DNA from: Planctomycetaceae bacterium
Lineage (GTDB): Bacteria; Planctomycetota; Planctomycetia; Planctomycetales; Planctomycetaceae
NCBI GenBank assembly: GCA_021732845.1
Contig: JAKFUF010000002.1
Location: forward strand, 1 to 56,778
Direction: 5' to 3'
Length of the DNA stretch: 56,778 bases
Part shown: piece by piece, positions 28,201 through 35,591 of the stretch
Numbering within the stretch: the first letter of the stretch is position 1
Layout of the letters: every line of letters starts with the position of its first letter
Position numbers and translations under genes: made by a program
Notes under the pieces: model-generated
The model's database searches: none
The model's input: the letters and a program-made list of their open reading frames with translations, nothing else
Told to the model about the DNA's origin: nothing

Positions 28201-29576
28201 TTGGTCAGGGGCAGATTGTCGTTGCGGACCTTGAGCACAATCTGCAGGTCAGCCTGAAACTCGGCATCGTCCGCCGCGTTGTACAGCAGCCAATAGATCG
28301 CCTGCTGAGTGTAGCCATCATTGGTGGGCGACTGCTGTAACAGTTCCCGGAGTGTCTGCTTCGTCTTGGCGAGATCCTTGAGTCGGTCACGATAGATCTC
28401 GAACGCCAGCACGAACCGCAGATAACCAGCCTGCAGCGTGTTCTTGGGAATGGCCGCGATCAGCGTCTGTTCGGCCTGAGCGAACTGCGGTGGCTCAGGC
28501 CCGATGTTCTGCACATACGTGGAGGCATAGGAAGCCTCGAACGGGAGCAGTTCGCCAAAGATCTGGACCGCGCGGCCCTTGTCCATGGCCCGCAGGCAGG
28601 CCAGCGCGACGAAGTTTCGCAGGCCGAACCGCTCCGGCCGTTCCGCAAATTTTTGAAAGAACTCGTTCACCAGTGGCTCAATCTCAGCCACGGGAGCGCT
28701 GGCATTATGCAGCTCGGTGATGACCCGCGCCAAAATGTCATAACTGTCCTCAACCGCGCGCGCCTTTTTGTAATGTTCCGCAGCGTTCTGCCGCTGATTC
28801 TGGTTGGCAAAGTTCTCGCCCATCAGCACGAACAGTTGCCGTTTCGCCTTCGCATCGCCGGGGACGCCCTTGGCGATCAGCTTGCCAGCCAACACGTTGC
28901 TTTTGTTCCATTCGCTGATCCGCCGCCACTCCTGGACGCCGTGCATTGCCAGTTGGTCGACGGCCGTCCCCGCGGGCAGTTTGTTGAGCGCCTCTTCGGC
29001 CAGTTCCGCCGCGCGGGTGATCCCTTCCCGGGTATTGAGCCCGGAGTACAACTGCATGGCCCGCGCCAGCGACTGCCGGCCGAGAACGGTATCACCTTGG
29101 CGAGTCCAAACCACGGCCAGCGCATCGGCCTGCCGCGGCCGGTCTTCCAGTTGATCCAGCACTTTGGCCAGGACGATCTCGATCCGTGGTGCTTCGGGGT
29201 CCATCGGGAAGCGGCTCAAGAACTGTCGCGCCGTGCTGGCGACCTCCTTGTTGCGCGACGTGGTCAGCAACCCATCGAGAAGCTTGAGCATCACATCATG
29301 CGTGCCCACATGCTGCGGGTGCGAGTTGATAAACCGCTCGCCGACAGAGATCAGCCCAAAGACCCGCGCGTTCTTGTGGTACAGGTCAATCAGTTCCGCC
29401 ATCAGCGGCGCCGCCTCCGGCGCGCTGTCCTTCAGCTTCGCCAGCTCTGACTCCAGCTTGGCCGCCTGCTGGTTGATCTCGTCGCCGGTTCCCGCCACTG
29501 GCTGCGCGGGGGCTGGCTGGCCCAGAGCGACGCCGCAGTATAGGAACAGCAGGAAAAGAAACAGGAACTGTCGCAT
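22290..29576 (-). CDS. Giant secreted TPR protein with repeated DxDxD domain, discoidin-like and PA14-like modules
   Basis: 2428 residues with a signal peptide (MRQFLFLFLLFLYCGVALG). Residues about 30-1110 are TPR-like helical repeats. A series of about five related beta domains follows (near 1140, 1270, 1725, 1880 and 2040), each with an acidic strand such as VTDADRDLTSQPDQVTV, IDYDMDRTDQADTLTIQV or VDADLDTSDQRDGALVEI and a later HSG(V/M)F motif. Between the second and third are a discoidin-like segment near 1340-1400 (AIDQNPETSWLSEPDG) and a PA14-like segment near 1480-1560 (GALRIYVQGSRTALAIDGRL). Residues 2160-2428 return to regular TPRs. It looks like a periplasmic or cell-surface scaffold. 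It is upstream of exbB on the same strand, separated by repeats, so it may be energised by that complex; this is inference. Confidence 0.8.
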   Translation of the reverse strand: MRQFLFLFLLFLYCGVALGQPAPAQPVAGTGDEINQQAAKLESELAKLKDSAPEAAPLMAELIDLYHKNARVFGLISVGERFINSHPQHVGTHDVMLKLLDGLLTTSRNKEVASTARQFLSRFPMDPEAPRIEIVLAKVLDQLEDRPRQADALAVVWTRQGDTVLGRQSLARAMQLYSGLNTREGITRAAELAEEALNKLPAGTAVDQLAMHGVQEWRRISEWNKSNVLAGKLIAKGVPGDAKAKRQLFVLMGENFANQNQRQNAAEHYKKARAVEDSYDILARVITELHNASAPVAEIEPLVNEFFQKFAERPERFGLRNFVALACLRAMDKGRAVQIFGELLPFEASYASTYVQNIGPEPPQFAQAEQTLIAAIPKNTLQAGYLRFVLAFEIYRDRLKDLAKTKQTLRELLQQSPTNDGYTQQAIYWLLYNAADDAEFQADLQIVLKVRNDNLPLTNIRPWVTGWVTEASSNKDHKPRADMAKAKIDEANAQSVYKDWLIGEENSKAGQEARARLLAPDLVKTFNDLQARALYYAQAGSYYGSGDPLQRAASAMIYEQMAARFPTDRVVAYNWLVAATNYGTPENCRAAVLGNVQSEPEVNNHSGNHWYYLMVAADRTNDAALVRQVYDWLMKSQQKFGLDAGYGYHIGDVLEKHKFVAEAMEYWKSHYPLNREGYESRYAADRIATRLKDAERTAFLQELLKTPTYWSPIHAYALADDALKANNLPLFEQTLRAVIPLRHERPLTGTALDEYPPQTWVDQARANKELPLPAKIQIFTVVRDLKIGRPSAAATLALMEYAPPADLTPMQRLLAWQDVTAQVGNDSNDWDRLMPYAQAALTQKDYLGAASLLTGMLANIPQVDPGRKQAARDLVTQSYTRIGGVGLTIDETSPIAPLLQAALYLRLGDERLAFETYLANQKLFDEHRTEVPSDLLLFICESHLAAGGDVNLNRVEDILTSWLIKFAEAKEIDDTIKASVRLLLAKNFYKGQRYDVARSEFTTIINLYPGTKQAVEAEFGIGEAFMAQKVYDQAEQVFEKLAVNRDRDVVIRAEFLRGVLAHRRGDLDEARDIFRGVLDRVPNIELANQTLFNLSEVYGAEQRYLDQLELLRTIGRLGRASKRFHAPGEPLSIVVQDSDLGISRGHSRIPVRVKTDPGGDEETIYLYSGGAGKGLFRADLDTGLGQAKANDKVLQLSGQDVIRCDYPPEFKADFKHVPLSDVEIRVASNGKFEASSGKIVDRDKENLSDRLEREAREAQAADQRRSQGRPINQIKPGNQVYLRVTDADRDLTSQPDQVTVKLTAGSGDQIQIALKETGAHTGMFEAAAPTSDLPAGALASDTAIEHSPLMAIDQNPETSWLSEPDGATPKWLSVDMKDVRETARVSISAPSPALRAPIRGELLGSNDGKFFFRLAAQPAVAEAKPVASEKPEMTQRVYAGDFTGLTTWDDIVNITKNRQPVEQGPAGHLSFKKPEETNESKLPFCVVWSGKFVQQRSGALRIYVQGSRTALAIDGRLELPPGPTQTIDLYLEAGTHDLAIFSAGTQGVQELTALVARAEQMRYGLGYIPFREADFDLVETAPLPARVRAPGQVTIADGTWHFQFAPIELRHVKFVIHEYLGEAVEVNHVEIGGIDQDEIHIPTKSDVLSLATNSVLEIAAGDTITAAYSDEFTQNAAGGNQLLTTQLTATYFDALVTPIAYDFDRLPNGQVYTVRKQLMRIEPGERAILEIIDYDMDRTDQADTLTIQVAVNDGEPVELNAIETEPFSGIFTKEIDTVAIGGDGKAGKGTPAGALAVKPGDRLYCTYIDTQNTFPGHAAPREAVVYINQPTDARIRIVESRVVRLPADSRQPAETVYLPSTAGDKRQAANVAFEAPLTVEVIDRDAARDSRSTVVVALTTTDGSKIDVECVISDQASGVPRTAFSETQALEDGRFVGQVVLQLGSKSSPDIVPLSMNMPRNLIGRGLIPEKKGAKPTGELLVTRVLNLTGKDKIQAIYSDRLRSRGPAKALQAEGRLIANGTLAATDRDYDKVATQLHVGEKLFLRVVDADLDTSDQRDGALVEILTDRGDKESVTLEETLIHSGVFTGSVTLKPSDKPKPGDINPNDPAIESYFGDTVHLKYVDKAASTESGTLDMTVDLPVVIGTDGLVYAFSKTFNDEKLAVETKFHIAESYFELFKSHKTLARMEEQKEDLQAGRRMLKEVMEDYPSPKYVPRIAYLNGQFAQELKQYEEAIESYRLIVRQYADHPLAPDAQYKMAQAYEEASRFDDALEAYVTLAATYPKSPLIAQVMIRINDHFYRNKNYDIAAQVGEKFLERFESHQYAPRMAFRVGQCYYKAEQYMKAGAAFDKFAKVFPEDQLTPDSMFWSGESFRMGKNDREAFRRYNKCRWEHPASEAAKYARGRLALPNMLTQFEAEATSVEEPQN

Positions 29577-29600
29577 GGCAGCCTTCAGATGAATTCGTTT

Positions 29601-30305
29601 GGACAGGATAAGAAAGGATACGAGAAGATGAAAAAGGATGCTGCAACGCCAGGCCGCGAACCGAAGGATCCCGTAGTGTGATCCAATGTTGCTATGAGCA
29701 TGTACGAGATGGAAGGTCCTTTCCGATCCTCAACCGTCCCTCTTCATCCTGTCCACATTTGGTTTTCGGTACACTCGATGCTTCCGTCTAAATTCAAGTC
29801 GCTCCGCGCCAAAATTAAACAAAAGTCCGATGTCAATTCCCGTCGCCGTCAAGTAGTTGACAAGCTGGGCTTCATGTGCTGCAGCCAGTGACAGCACCGA
29901 CTTGTTTTCAACAACGATGACATCCTCGACCAACATATCAGGAAAAAACACACCAACCACCGAGCCCTCATACATCACCTTGAGCTTCGCCTTGCGGTTG
30001 ACTCTCAGTCCTGCATTTCGCAGTTCGAGACCCAGGGCATTGTGATAAACGGACTCCAAAAACCCCGCGCCGAGTGTGGAATGGACACGCATCGCACAGC
30101 CGATGATCTGTTGAGTGAGTTGCTCAAATTCCATGATCTCCCAGCGGGCGAAAGGTCGGAGTAAGAATACTGGGCAGGATGCAAAGGAGTTGTTGGAGCT
30201 GCCAGCGAATCGAAATAGCTCACGAAGCGGTGTTGTAGTCCTCGCTTTGTCGACGCAGCCCTAATCCATCCTTGTTTATCCTTTCGTATCCTCTCACATC
30301 CTGTC
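29601..30305. mobile_element. Inverted-repeat-flanked GxxExxY cassette
   Basis: Imperfect inverted repeats of about 39 bp (29602-29640 and 30267-30305, 32 of 39 matching; core GGATACGA, ends GACAGGAT and AAGGATG) bracket the GxxExxY gene. The arms are purine-rich on one strand and unlike flanking DNA. No transposase is present. The arrangement suggests a small non-autonomous mobile cassette inserted between two TPR genes. Confidence 0.6.
29730..30134 (-). CDS. GxxExxY family protein
   Basis: 134 residues. The name-giving motif is GAGFLESVY (residues 22-30). The rest follows the family plan: GCAMRVHSTLGAGF, an acidic position in FFPDMLVED, VIVVENKSV with Glu-x-Lys, then HEAQLVNYLTATGIDIGLLFNFG. 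The D...ExK layout suggests a PD-(D/E)XK nuclease fold, but activity has not, to my knowledge, been established. These genes are dispersed, often multi-copy and frequently alone in intergenic space. This one is inside an inverted-repeat cassette on the same strand as its neighbours. Confidence 0.88.
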   Translation of the reverse strand: MEFEQLTQQIIGCAMRVHSTLGAGFLESVYHNALGLELRNAGLRVNRKAKLKVMYEGSVVGVFFPDMLVEDVIVVENKSVLSLAAAHEAQLVNYLTATGIDIGLLFNFGAERLEFRRKHRVYRKPNVDRMKRDG

Positions 30306-30335
30306 TCTCGACTTCATCCAACAGCCTGATCTGCC

Positions 30336-32894
30336 TCAAAACCCTCGCTTCGCCAATTCCTCCGAGATCTTCTTCGCATCCGCCGCCAAGGGGCTTTCCG
30401 GGAAATCGCCCAGCAGTTGGTCGAACTGGCGGCGGGCTTCGGCTCTCTTTTCCATCCGGTACAGGCAGCGGCCGTAGTTGAAGAGGATCACATCCAGGAA
30501 CTTGGCGTCGGGGTGGTCGTTGAGGACTGACTCAAACACATCCACCGCGCGGGCGTAGTCTTTTTGCTGGAAGTAGTAGTTGGCCATTTCGGCCACTGCT
30601 TCGCCCACGCGGCCGCTCTCTGGAAAGTTGTCAAAGACCCGTTTGTACTCCTGAAAGGCGCGGTCGCGGAGCTGCTCGGCGGCGGCGCCCATCTGGGACT
30701 TGGCCATCTCCTTGTAGCATTCGGCGATGCCGAACTGGGCCTCGCCGCGGAGCTGGCTGGTTTTCATTTCCACCAGCCTGGTATAGATTCCGATCGCCCG
30801 TTGCAGGTCGCCCTGTTTGCGGACGACATCGGCCAGTTGCAACAGGGCGTCATCGACAAAGCCCGATTGCGGAAACTCGCGCTGCAGCCGCTGGCACATC
30901 GTCGCGGCCAGTTCGAGGTTGTCCATCTCGAAATAGATGTGCCACAACTGCACATACAATTCTTCGAGCAGCCGCCCGCCGAGCCGCTGGGCATCGTCAC
31001 TAATCTCGTCGCAGACCAGCAGGGCCTGCTCGTACTTGGCATCGGCGTTCTTCTTGAGCCCAAATTCCTTGTAACGGCTGGCAATGTTGGTGAGCGCGCT
31101 GGCCGTTTTGAGCTGCGTTTGAATCCGTAATTCTTGGTCATTGATCACCGAGCGCGTCACCCGGACTTCGCCAATGTTGCCTTCGATACACTTCACCTTG
31201 AGGACAATCGTCCGGGGACCATCGGTGATGTTTCGCTCGTCGATGTAGCTCACTTGAATCAAGTCACCGGGAAGTGCCTGCAGGATCTGGTCGTCGGCCA
31301 CAGCCATCTCGGCTTTGACCAGGGGGATGGGGAACCGGAACACCCCCGAATGAATCGTGCCGTCGTCGGCTTCCGCCACCGAAGGCTTGACTGGTGGCTC
31401 CGCGCCAGCGGGCGCAACCGGCTTCTTCGCGGTGACCGTCATGGGAGCCACAGGTGCCGTTTCTGACCCGACCGTCTGCGGTTTCACTGGTGGCTTTCCG
31501 GACTTGGGCGGAGCAGGGGGGGCCGCCGGTTTTTTCCCCGAAGCTGACGGGCCTTCCCCTGTTTTGTCGGGGGCAGGTGTGTCGGGCAGTTCATCCACCT
31601 TCTCCGCGGCCGGCCGTTCAATCTTCGCTTCGGTCAGCGTTACTTCGACCCGATCAATCCGCTTGAGTTTCGCCGCCTCTTCCTCTTCGGCGGTCTTCTT
31701 CTCCTCGGCGGCATCAGTGGCTGGCGCGGGGTTCGCAGCAGCTTCGGCGGCGGCCTTGGCCGCTTCGGCATCAAGTTCTTCCTGGGACTTTTCGCGGTAG
31801 ACCTCCACGACGGCCGTCAACGTATCCGCGCCGTCGGTCACATCGCGATCGGGATCAGTGATCTGCAAATTGGCCGGCCGGCCGAGGATCGCCCCGCGCA
31901 GGCTTTCGGCGAATGCACCGTCGGTCATTTCAACCAGGCCGGCACCCACAACCACGACTTCCTTCAGCACCTGGCGGTCGAACTGCTTGTCGGCCGTATG
32001 CGCATCGACATAGGTCACGGTCACCTTGTCATCGCCGCGGACCTCCAAAACACCGTTGCCGGGCTTGGGCTTGCCCAGACCCGTGAGAATGGAGCCCAGT
32101 ACGAGCCGCACATTGCGACCGACAGGAAACGCCTTCAGCGTCTCCTTGTCGCCCGAGAGGCTCTGGCACTGCAGTTCAATCGCCTGGCCCGGATCCAGCA
32201 CCGCCAGGTCGGCATCTTCAATCTTGATGAACAGCCGCTTGCCGGCCTCAACCTTCTCGATCTTGCCCTCTTCCGTGGCGAGGGACGTGCCCACACGCTC
32301 CAGGGCCTGAATGGCCCGGCTGTAGTGCCCCAACTGGAAGTGACCCAGGCCGATGTAGTAGTACGCCGAATTCACCTGCGGACTGACGGGAAACTTTTCG
32401 ATGACATCCCGCAGGATGGTGAAGCACTTGCCGAAATTGCGGGCCTCATAGAAACAGACACCCATTTGCAGGGTGGCTTCCGCCCGCTGTTCTTCGTCGC
32501 TGTTTTCTTCGGCAGCCACGGCTTCGAAATGGGACCGCGCCCGGTCGTAGGCGCGGTCGCGTTCCAGCAGGTGCTTTCCGAGCCGCATGTGGGCATCGAA
32601 CCGCACGCGGCTGCGCGGATAGCGCTCGATCACCGACTGCCAGACTTCAATGGCCTTGGAAAACTCCTCGGCGTCAAACCGTCCGTCACCCGCCTCCAGC
32701 AGTTTTCGCGCGGCACGGTCTTCCACGATCGACCCGCGGGCAGGCGTCGATTCCCCCGCTGGCGTCTCCTGAGCGTGGCTCAACCCCGTCCGCCGGGCCT
32801 CTGGAACCAATACCAGGGAAGAAACTGCCACAACGGCCAGTCCCACACACCAGCGGCTGGCGGAAGGCCAGCGCAGCAACTTTGGAGCGATCAT
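30336..32894 (-). CDS. Secreted TPR protein sharing the DxDxD domain of the giant neighbour
   Basis: 852 residues with an N-terminal signal region (ASRWCVGLAVVAVSSLVLVP). Residues about 60-215 are TPRs (ARKLLEAGDGRFDAEEFSKA, YYIGLGHFQLGHYSRAIQAL). Residues about 220-590 hold beta domains of the same type as in the 2428-residue protein (FIKIEDADLAVLDPGQAIEL; ITDPDRDVTDGADTLTAV; TIHSGVFRFPIPL), interrupted by a long Ala/Glu/Pro-rich stretch near 385-520. TPRs resume from about 610 to the end (LLQLADVVRKQGDLQRAIGI; MANYYFQQKDYARAVDVFES). It is probably periplasmic and a partner or paralogue of the giant protein. It is the first gene of the minus-strand envelope cluster, with the GxxExxY cassette downstream. 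Confidence 0.8.
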   Translation of the reverse strand: MIAPKLLRWPSASRWCVGLAVVAVSSLVLVPEARRTGLSHAQETPAGESTPARGSIVEDRAARKLLEAGDGRFDAEEFSKAIEVWQSVIERYPRSRVRFDAHMRLGKHLLERDRAYDRARSHFEAVAAEENSDEEQRAEATLQMGVCFYEARNFGKCFTILRDVIEKFPVSPQVNSAYYYIGLGHFQLGHYSRAIQALERVGTSLATEEGKIEKVEAGKRLFIKIEDADLAVLDPGQAIELQCQSLSGDKETLKAFPVGRNVRLVLGSILTGLGKPKPGNGVLEVRGDDKVTVTYVDAHTADKQFDRQVLKEVVVVGAGLVEMTDGAFAESLRGAILGRPANLQITDPDRDVTDGADTLTAVVEVYREKSQEELDAEAAKAAAEAAANPAPATDAAEEKKTAEEEEAAKLKRIDRVEVTLTEAKIERPAAEKVDELPDTPAPDKTGEGPSASGKKPAAPPAPPKSGKPPVKPQTVGSETAPVAPMTVTAKKPVAPAGAEPPVKPSVAEADDGTIHSGVFRFPIPLVKAEMAVADDQILQALPGDLIQVSYIDERNITDGPRTIVLKVKCIEGNIGEVRVTRSVINDQELRIQTQLKTASALTNIASRYKEFGLKKNADAKYEQALLVCDEISDDAQRLGGRLLEELYVQLWHIYFEMDNLELAATMCQRLQREFPQSGFVDDALLQLADVVRKQGDLQRAIGIYTRLVEMKTSQLRGEAQFGIAECYKEMAKSQMGAAAEQLRDRAFQEYKRVFDNFPESGRVGEAVAEMANYYFQQKDYARAVDVFESVLNDHPDAKFLDVILFNYGRCLYRMEKRAEARRQFDQLLGDFPESPLAADAKKISEELAKRGF

Positions 32895-33230
32895 GGAGGC
32901 AGATTCAAGGCGAAGTTGAAGACGCGAATGCTCCGATCACAGTAACCCGCGCGTTCGGCGGGTGTCAAATGGCGGAGTTCGCGGTGGATCTTTGGTGTGG
33001 AACAACAGCAGGAATTGTACGGATCGAACGCATGGTTACGGCTTCAAGCAGCGTGATGCGATCTGCGGCCAGACGCAAGTGCGCGTTGTACGGGGCAGGG
33101 GGGACGAATAGACTGGAACTTGACACCCTGAACTCCTTCGAAGACCGATCCCCAATTCCCGCTGCTGCTTGGGTCCGATTCACATCGGGTCCAAACTCCA
33201 ACCGGAAAATTCTCGCGGATACCTACGACG
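32895..33230. other. Divergent intergenic region, nothing identified
   Basis: 336 bp between the divergent TPR and molybdopterin-oxidoreductase genes. It should contain promoters for both. I found no convincing -35/-10 pair, hairpin or small ORF with a ribosome-binding site. Confidence 0.4.
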
Positions 33231-35408
33231 ATGGCCCAGTTGAAAAGCGGCGGTGGATGGAAGGCGATTGCTTACACGTTGAGAATGGCAAACCGCGTCG
33301 GGTGGCTCAAGCTGTGGAGCGCCATGCGGAGCAAGAACACCTGCAAGACCTGTGCCCTCGGCATGGGCGGGCAGATGGGCGGCATGGTCAACGAGGGCGG
33401 CCACTTCCCGGAGGTCTGCAAAAAGTCGTTCCAGGCAATGGTCTCCGACATGCAGGCGGGGATCACCCCTGAATTCTTCAAGCGGTACGGCTTCAACGAA
33501 CTGCGGGCGTTCACGCCGCACCAGATGGAGACCGCCGGACGCCTCGTCTCGCCACTGTACGCCGGCCCCATCGACACTCATTACCGGGTCATCACTTGGG
33601 ACGAAGCCTTCCAAAAGCTGGCTTCGAAGCTCAAGGACGCCGGCCCCACCCGCAGCTTCTTCTACGCGAGCGGCCGGTCCTCGAACGAAGCTGGGTTCCT
33701 GCTGCAACTGTTCGCGCGGGTGTTCGGCACGAACTACGTCAACAACTGCTCGTATTACTGTCACCAGGCCAGCGGTGTTGGGCTGGGGGCGAGCGTCGGA
33801 AACGGCACGGGGACGATCCGGCTGGAAGACCTCGACCACTGCGACCTCTACATGCTGATCGGCGGGAACCCCGCCTCCAACCATCCGCGGCTCATGCGGA
33901 GCCTGATGCAGATCCGCCGCAACGGCGGCAAGATCATTGTCATCAACCCCGTGAAGGAACTGGGGCTGGTGAATTTCCGCGTTCCCAGCGATGTCCGCAG
34001 CCTGCTGTTTGGGACGGCAATCGCCAGCCAGTACGTTCAGCCACACATCGGCGGCGACATCGCGCTGCTGACCGGCGTCGCCAAGGAAATTCTGGCCAAG
34101 CACGGGCAGAACACCGCCTTCATCGAAAAATCGACCGTGGGTTTCGAGGAGTTCGTGCAGCAGGTCGAAGCCACGTCTTGGGACGACATCCTGCGGGATT
34201 CGGGCGTGACCCGCGCCGAGATCACGCAGGTGGCCGAGACCTATCTGGGGGCCAAGAACGTGGTCTTCGGCTGGACAATGGGGATCACGCATCACCTGCA
34301 TGGTGTGAATAATGTCAAAATGATCGCCAATCTGGCCCTGATGCGGGGGATGGTCGGCCGCCCCAAGGCGGGGCTGATGCCGATCCGCGGCCACAGCAAC
34401 GTGCAGGGGATGGGCTCCGTTGGCGTTTCCCCCTACATGAAGAAGGAGATGCTGGAGCGGTTCGAAAGGAACCTGGGGATCGAGATCCCCAAGTCGGCCG
34501 GCCTGGACACGATGGCCTGCATGGACGCCGCCGACCGTGGCGAAATGGACGTCGCCCTGTGCCTGGGCGGCAATCTCTACGGCAGCAACCCCGATGCGGC
34601 GTATGCCCATCAGGCAATCGGCAAACTCGGACTCGTGGCTTACATGACCACCACGCTCAACACCACCCATGCCTGGGGCAGGGGGCGGGAAACACTGGTG
34701 CTGCCCGTGCTGCCGCGTGACGAAGAACCGGAACCCACCACGCAGGAGTCGATGTTCAGCTTTGTCCGCGTGAGCAACGGCGGCAAACCCCGCTACGTCG
34801 GCCCCCGCAGCGAAGTTTCCATTCTGGCCACGCTGGGCCGGCACATTCTGGGAAATGAAGGGGCCGTGAAGTGGAACGAAATGGAGAGCCACGACTCCGT
34901 GCGGCAGCTCATGTCGAAGTTGATTCCGGGCTTCGAGCCGATCGCTGACATCGGCAAGACCAAGAAGGAGTTTTTCATTGCCGGCCGGCAGATGGACCAG
35001 GCGTCATTCCCCATGCCCGACGGCAAAGCCCGCTTCAACGCCGTCAAGCTTCCCACCGCGGCGGCCCTGGCCGAGGACCAGTTCAGGATGATGACCATCC
35101 GTTCGGAAGGCCAGTTCAATACCGTCGTCTATGAAGAGGACGACCTCTACCGCGGCCAGACCCGCCGCGACATCATCCTGATGAACCTCACCGACATCAA
35201 CCGCCTCGGCTTGGCCATCAACCAGGCCGTCCGCGTCCACAACTCCACCGGCGAAATGCGCTACCAACGCGTCCGCGCCTTCGACGTCCGCCCCGGCAAC
35301 GTCATGATGTACTGCCCCGAATCCAACCACCTCATCCCCCGCGCGGTGGACCCAGAATCGAAGACGCCGGCGTTTAAGAATATTCTGGTGACGGTGACGG
35401 CGGAGTGA
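33231..35408 (+). CDS. FdhF/YdeP-family molybdopterin oxidoreductase
   Basis: 725 residues, slightly short of the usual 750-770 for YdeP-type proteins. The N-terminus has TCKTCALGMGG with a CxxC pair plus later Cys in HFPEVCKKSF, a possible iron-sulfur site. The molybdopterin fold follows: DTHYRVITWDEAFQKLASKL, FFYASGRSSNEAGFLLQLFAR, NNCSYYCHQASGVGL, DLYMLIGGNPASNHPR, HSNVQGMGSVG. The C-terminal cap domain (IILMNLTDINRLGLAINQAV) is complete. There is no Tat signal, so it is cytosolic. YdeP-family proteins resemble formate dehydrogenase alpha subunits but their substrate is unclear. No partner electron-transfer subunit is adjacent. The ATG at 33231 has only a weak ribosome-binding site. Confidence 0.88.
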   Translation: MAQLKSGGGWKAIAYTLRMANRVGWLKLWSAMRSKNTCKTCALGMGGQMGGMVNEGGHFPEVCKKSFQAMVSDMQAGITPEFFKRYGFNELRAFTPHQMETAGRLVSPLYAGPIDTHYRVITWDEAFQKLASKLKDAGPTRSFFYASGRSSNEAGFLLQLFARVFGTNYVNNCSYYCHQASGVGLGASVGNGTGTIRLEDLDHCDLYMLIGGNPASNHPRLMRSLMQIRRNGGKIIVINPVKELGLVNFRVPSDVRSLLFGTAIASQYVQPHIGGDIALLTGVAKEILAKHGQNTAFIEKSTVGFEEFVQQVEATSWDDILRDSGVTRAEITQVAETYLGAKNVVFGWTMGITHHLHGVNNVKMIANLALMRGMVGRPKAGLMPIRGHSNVQGMGSVGVSPYMKKEMLERFERNLGIEIPKSAGLDTMACMDAADRGEMDVALCLGGNLYGSNPDAAYAHQAIGKLGLVAYMTTTLNTTHAWGRGRETLVLPVLPRDEEPEPTTQESMFSFVRVSNGGKPRYVGPRSEVSILATLGRHILGNEGAVKWNEMESHDSVRQLMSKLIPGFEPIADIGKTKKEFFIAGRQMDQASFPMPDGKARFNAVKLPTAAALAEDQFRMMTIRSEGQFNTVVYEEDDLYRGQTRRDIILMNLTDINRLGLAINQAVRVHNSTGEMRYQRVRAFDVRPGNVMMYCPESNHLIPRAVDPESKTPAFKNILVTVTAE

Positions 35409-35591
35409 TGGCATGAGTTAATAGCCGCCAGGAGCGTTTGACGTGCCAATGGATTATTATACGTATGTCCAAATTAAGTGCACGCCATTGTACAAAGATG
35501 CCGCGATGCGCCCTCCACTGCGGCTCCTCCAGTCGGGGCTGACGCCGCCTCCGTTCCGGGCTCCGCTTCTCGCCACTTTTAGTAGCACTGC

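Noticed and set aside
33180-34892. 570-codon minus-strand frame opposite the molybdopterin oxidoreductase.
   Set aside because: The sense frame is clearly a YdeP-family enzyme; the antisense translation is compositionally aberrant.
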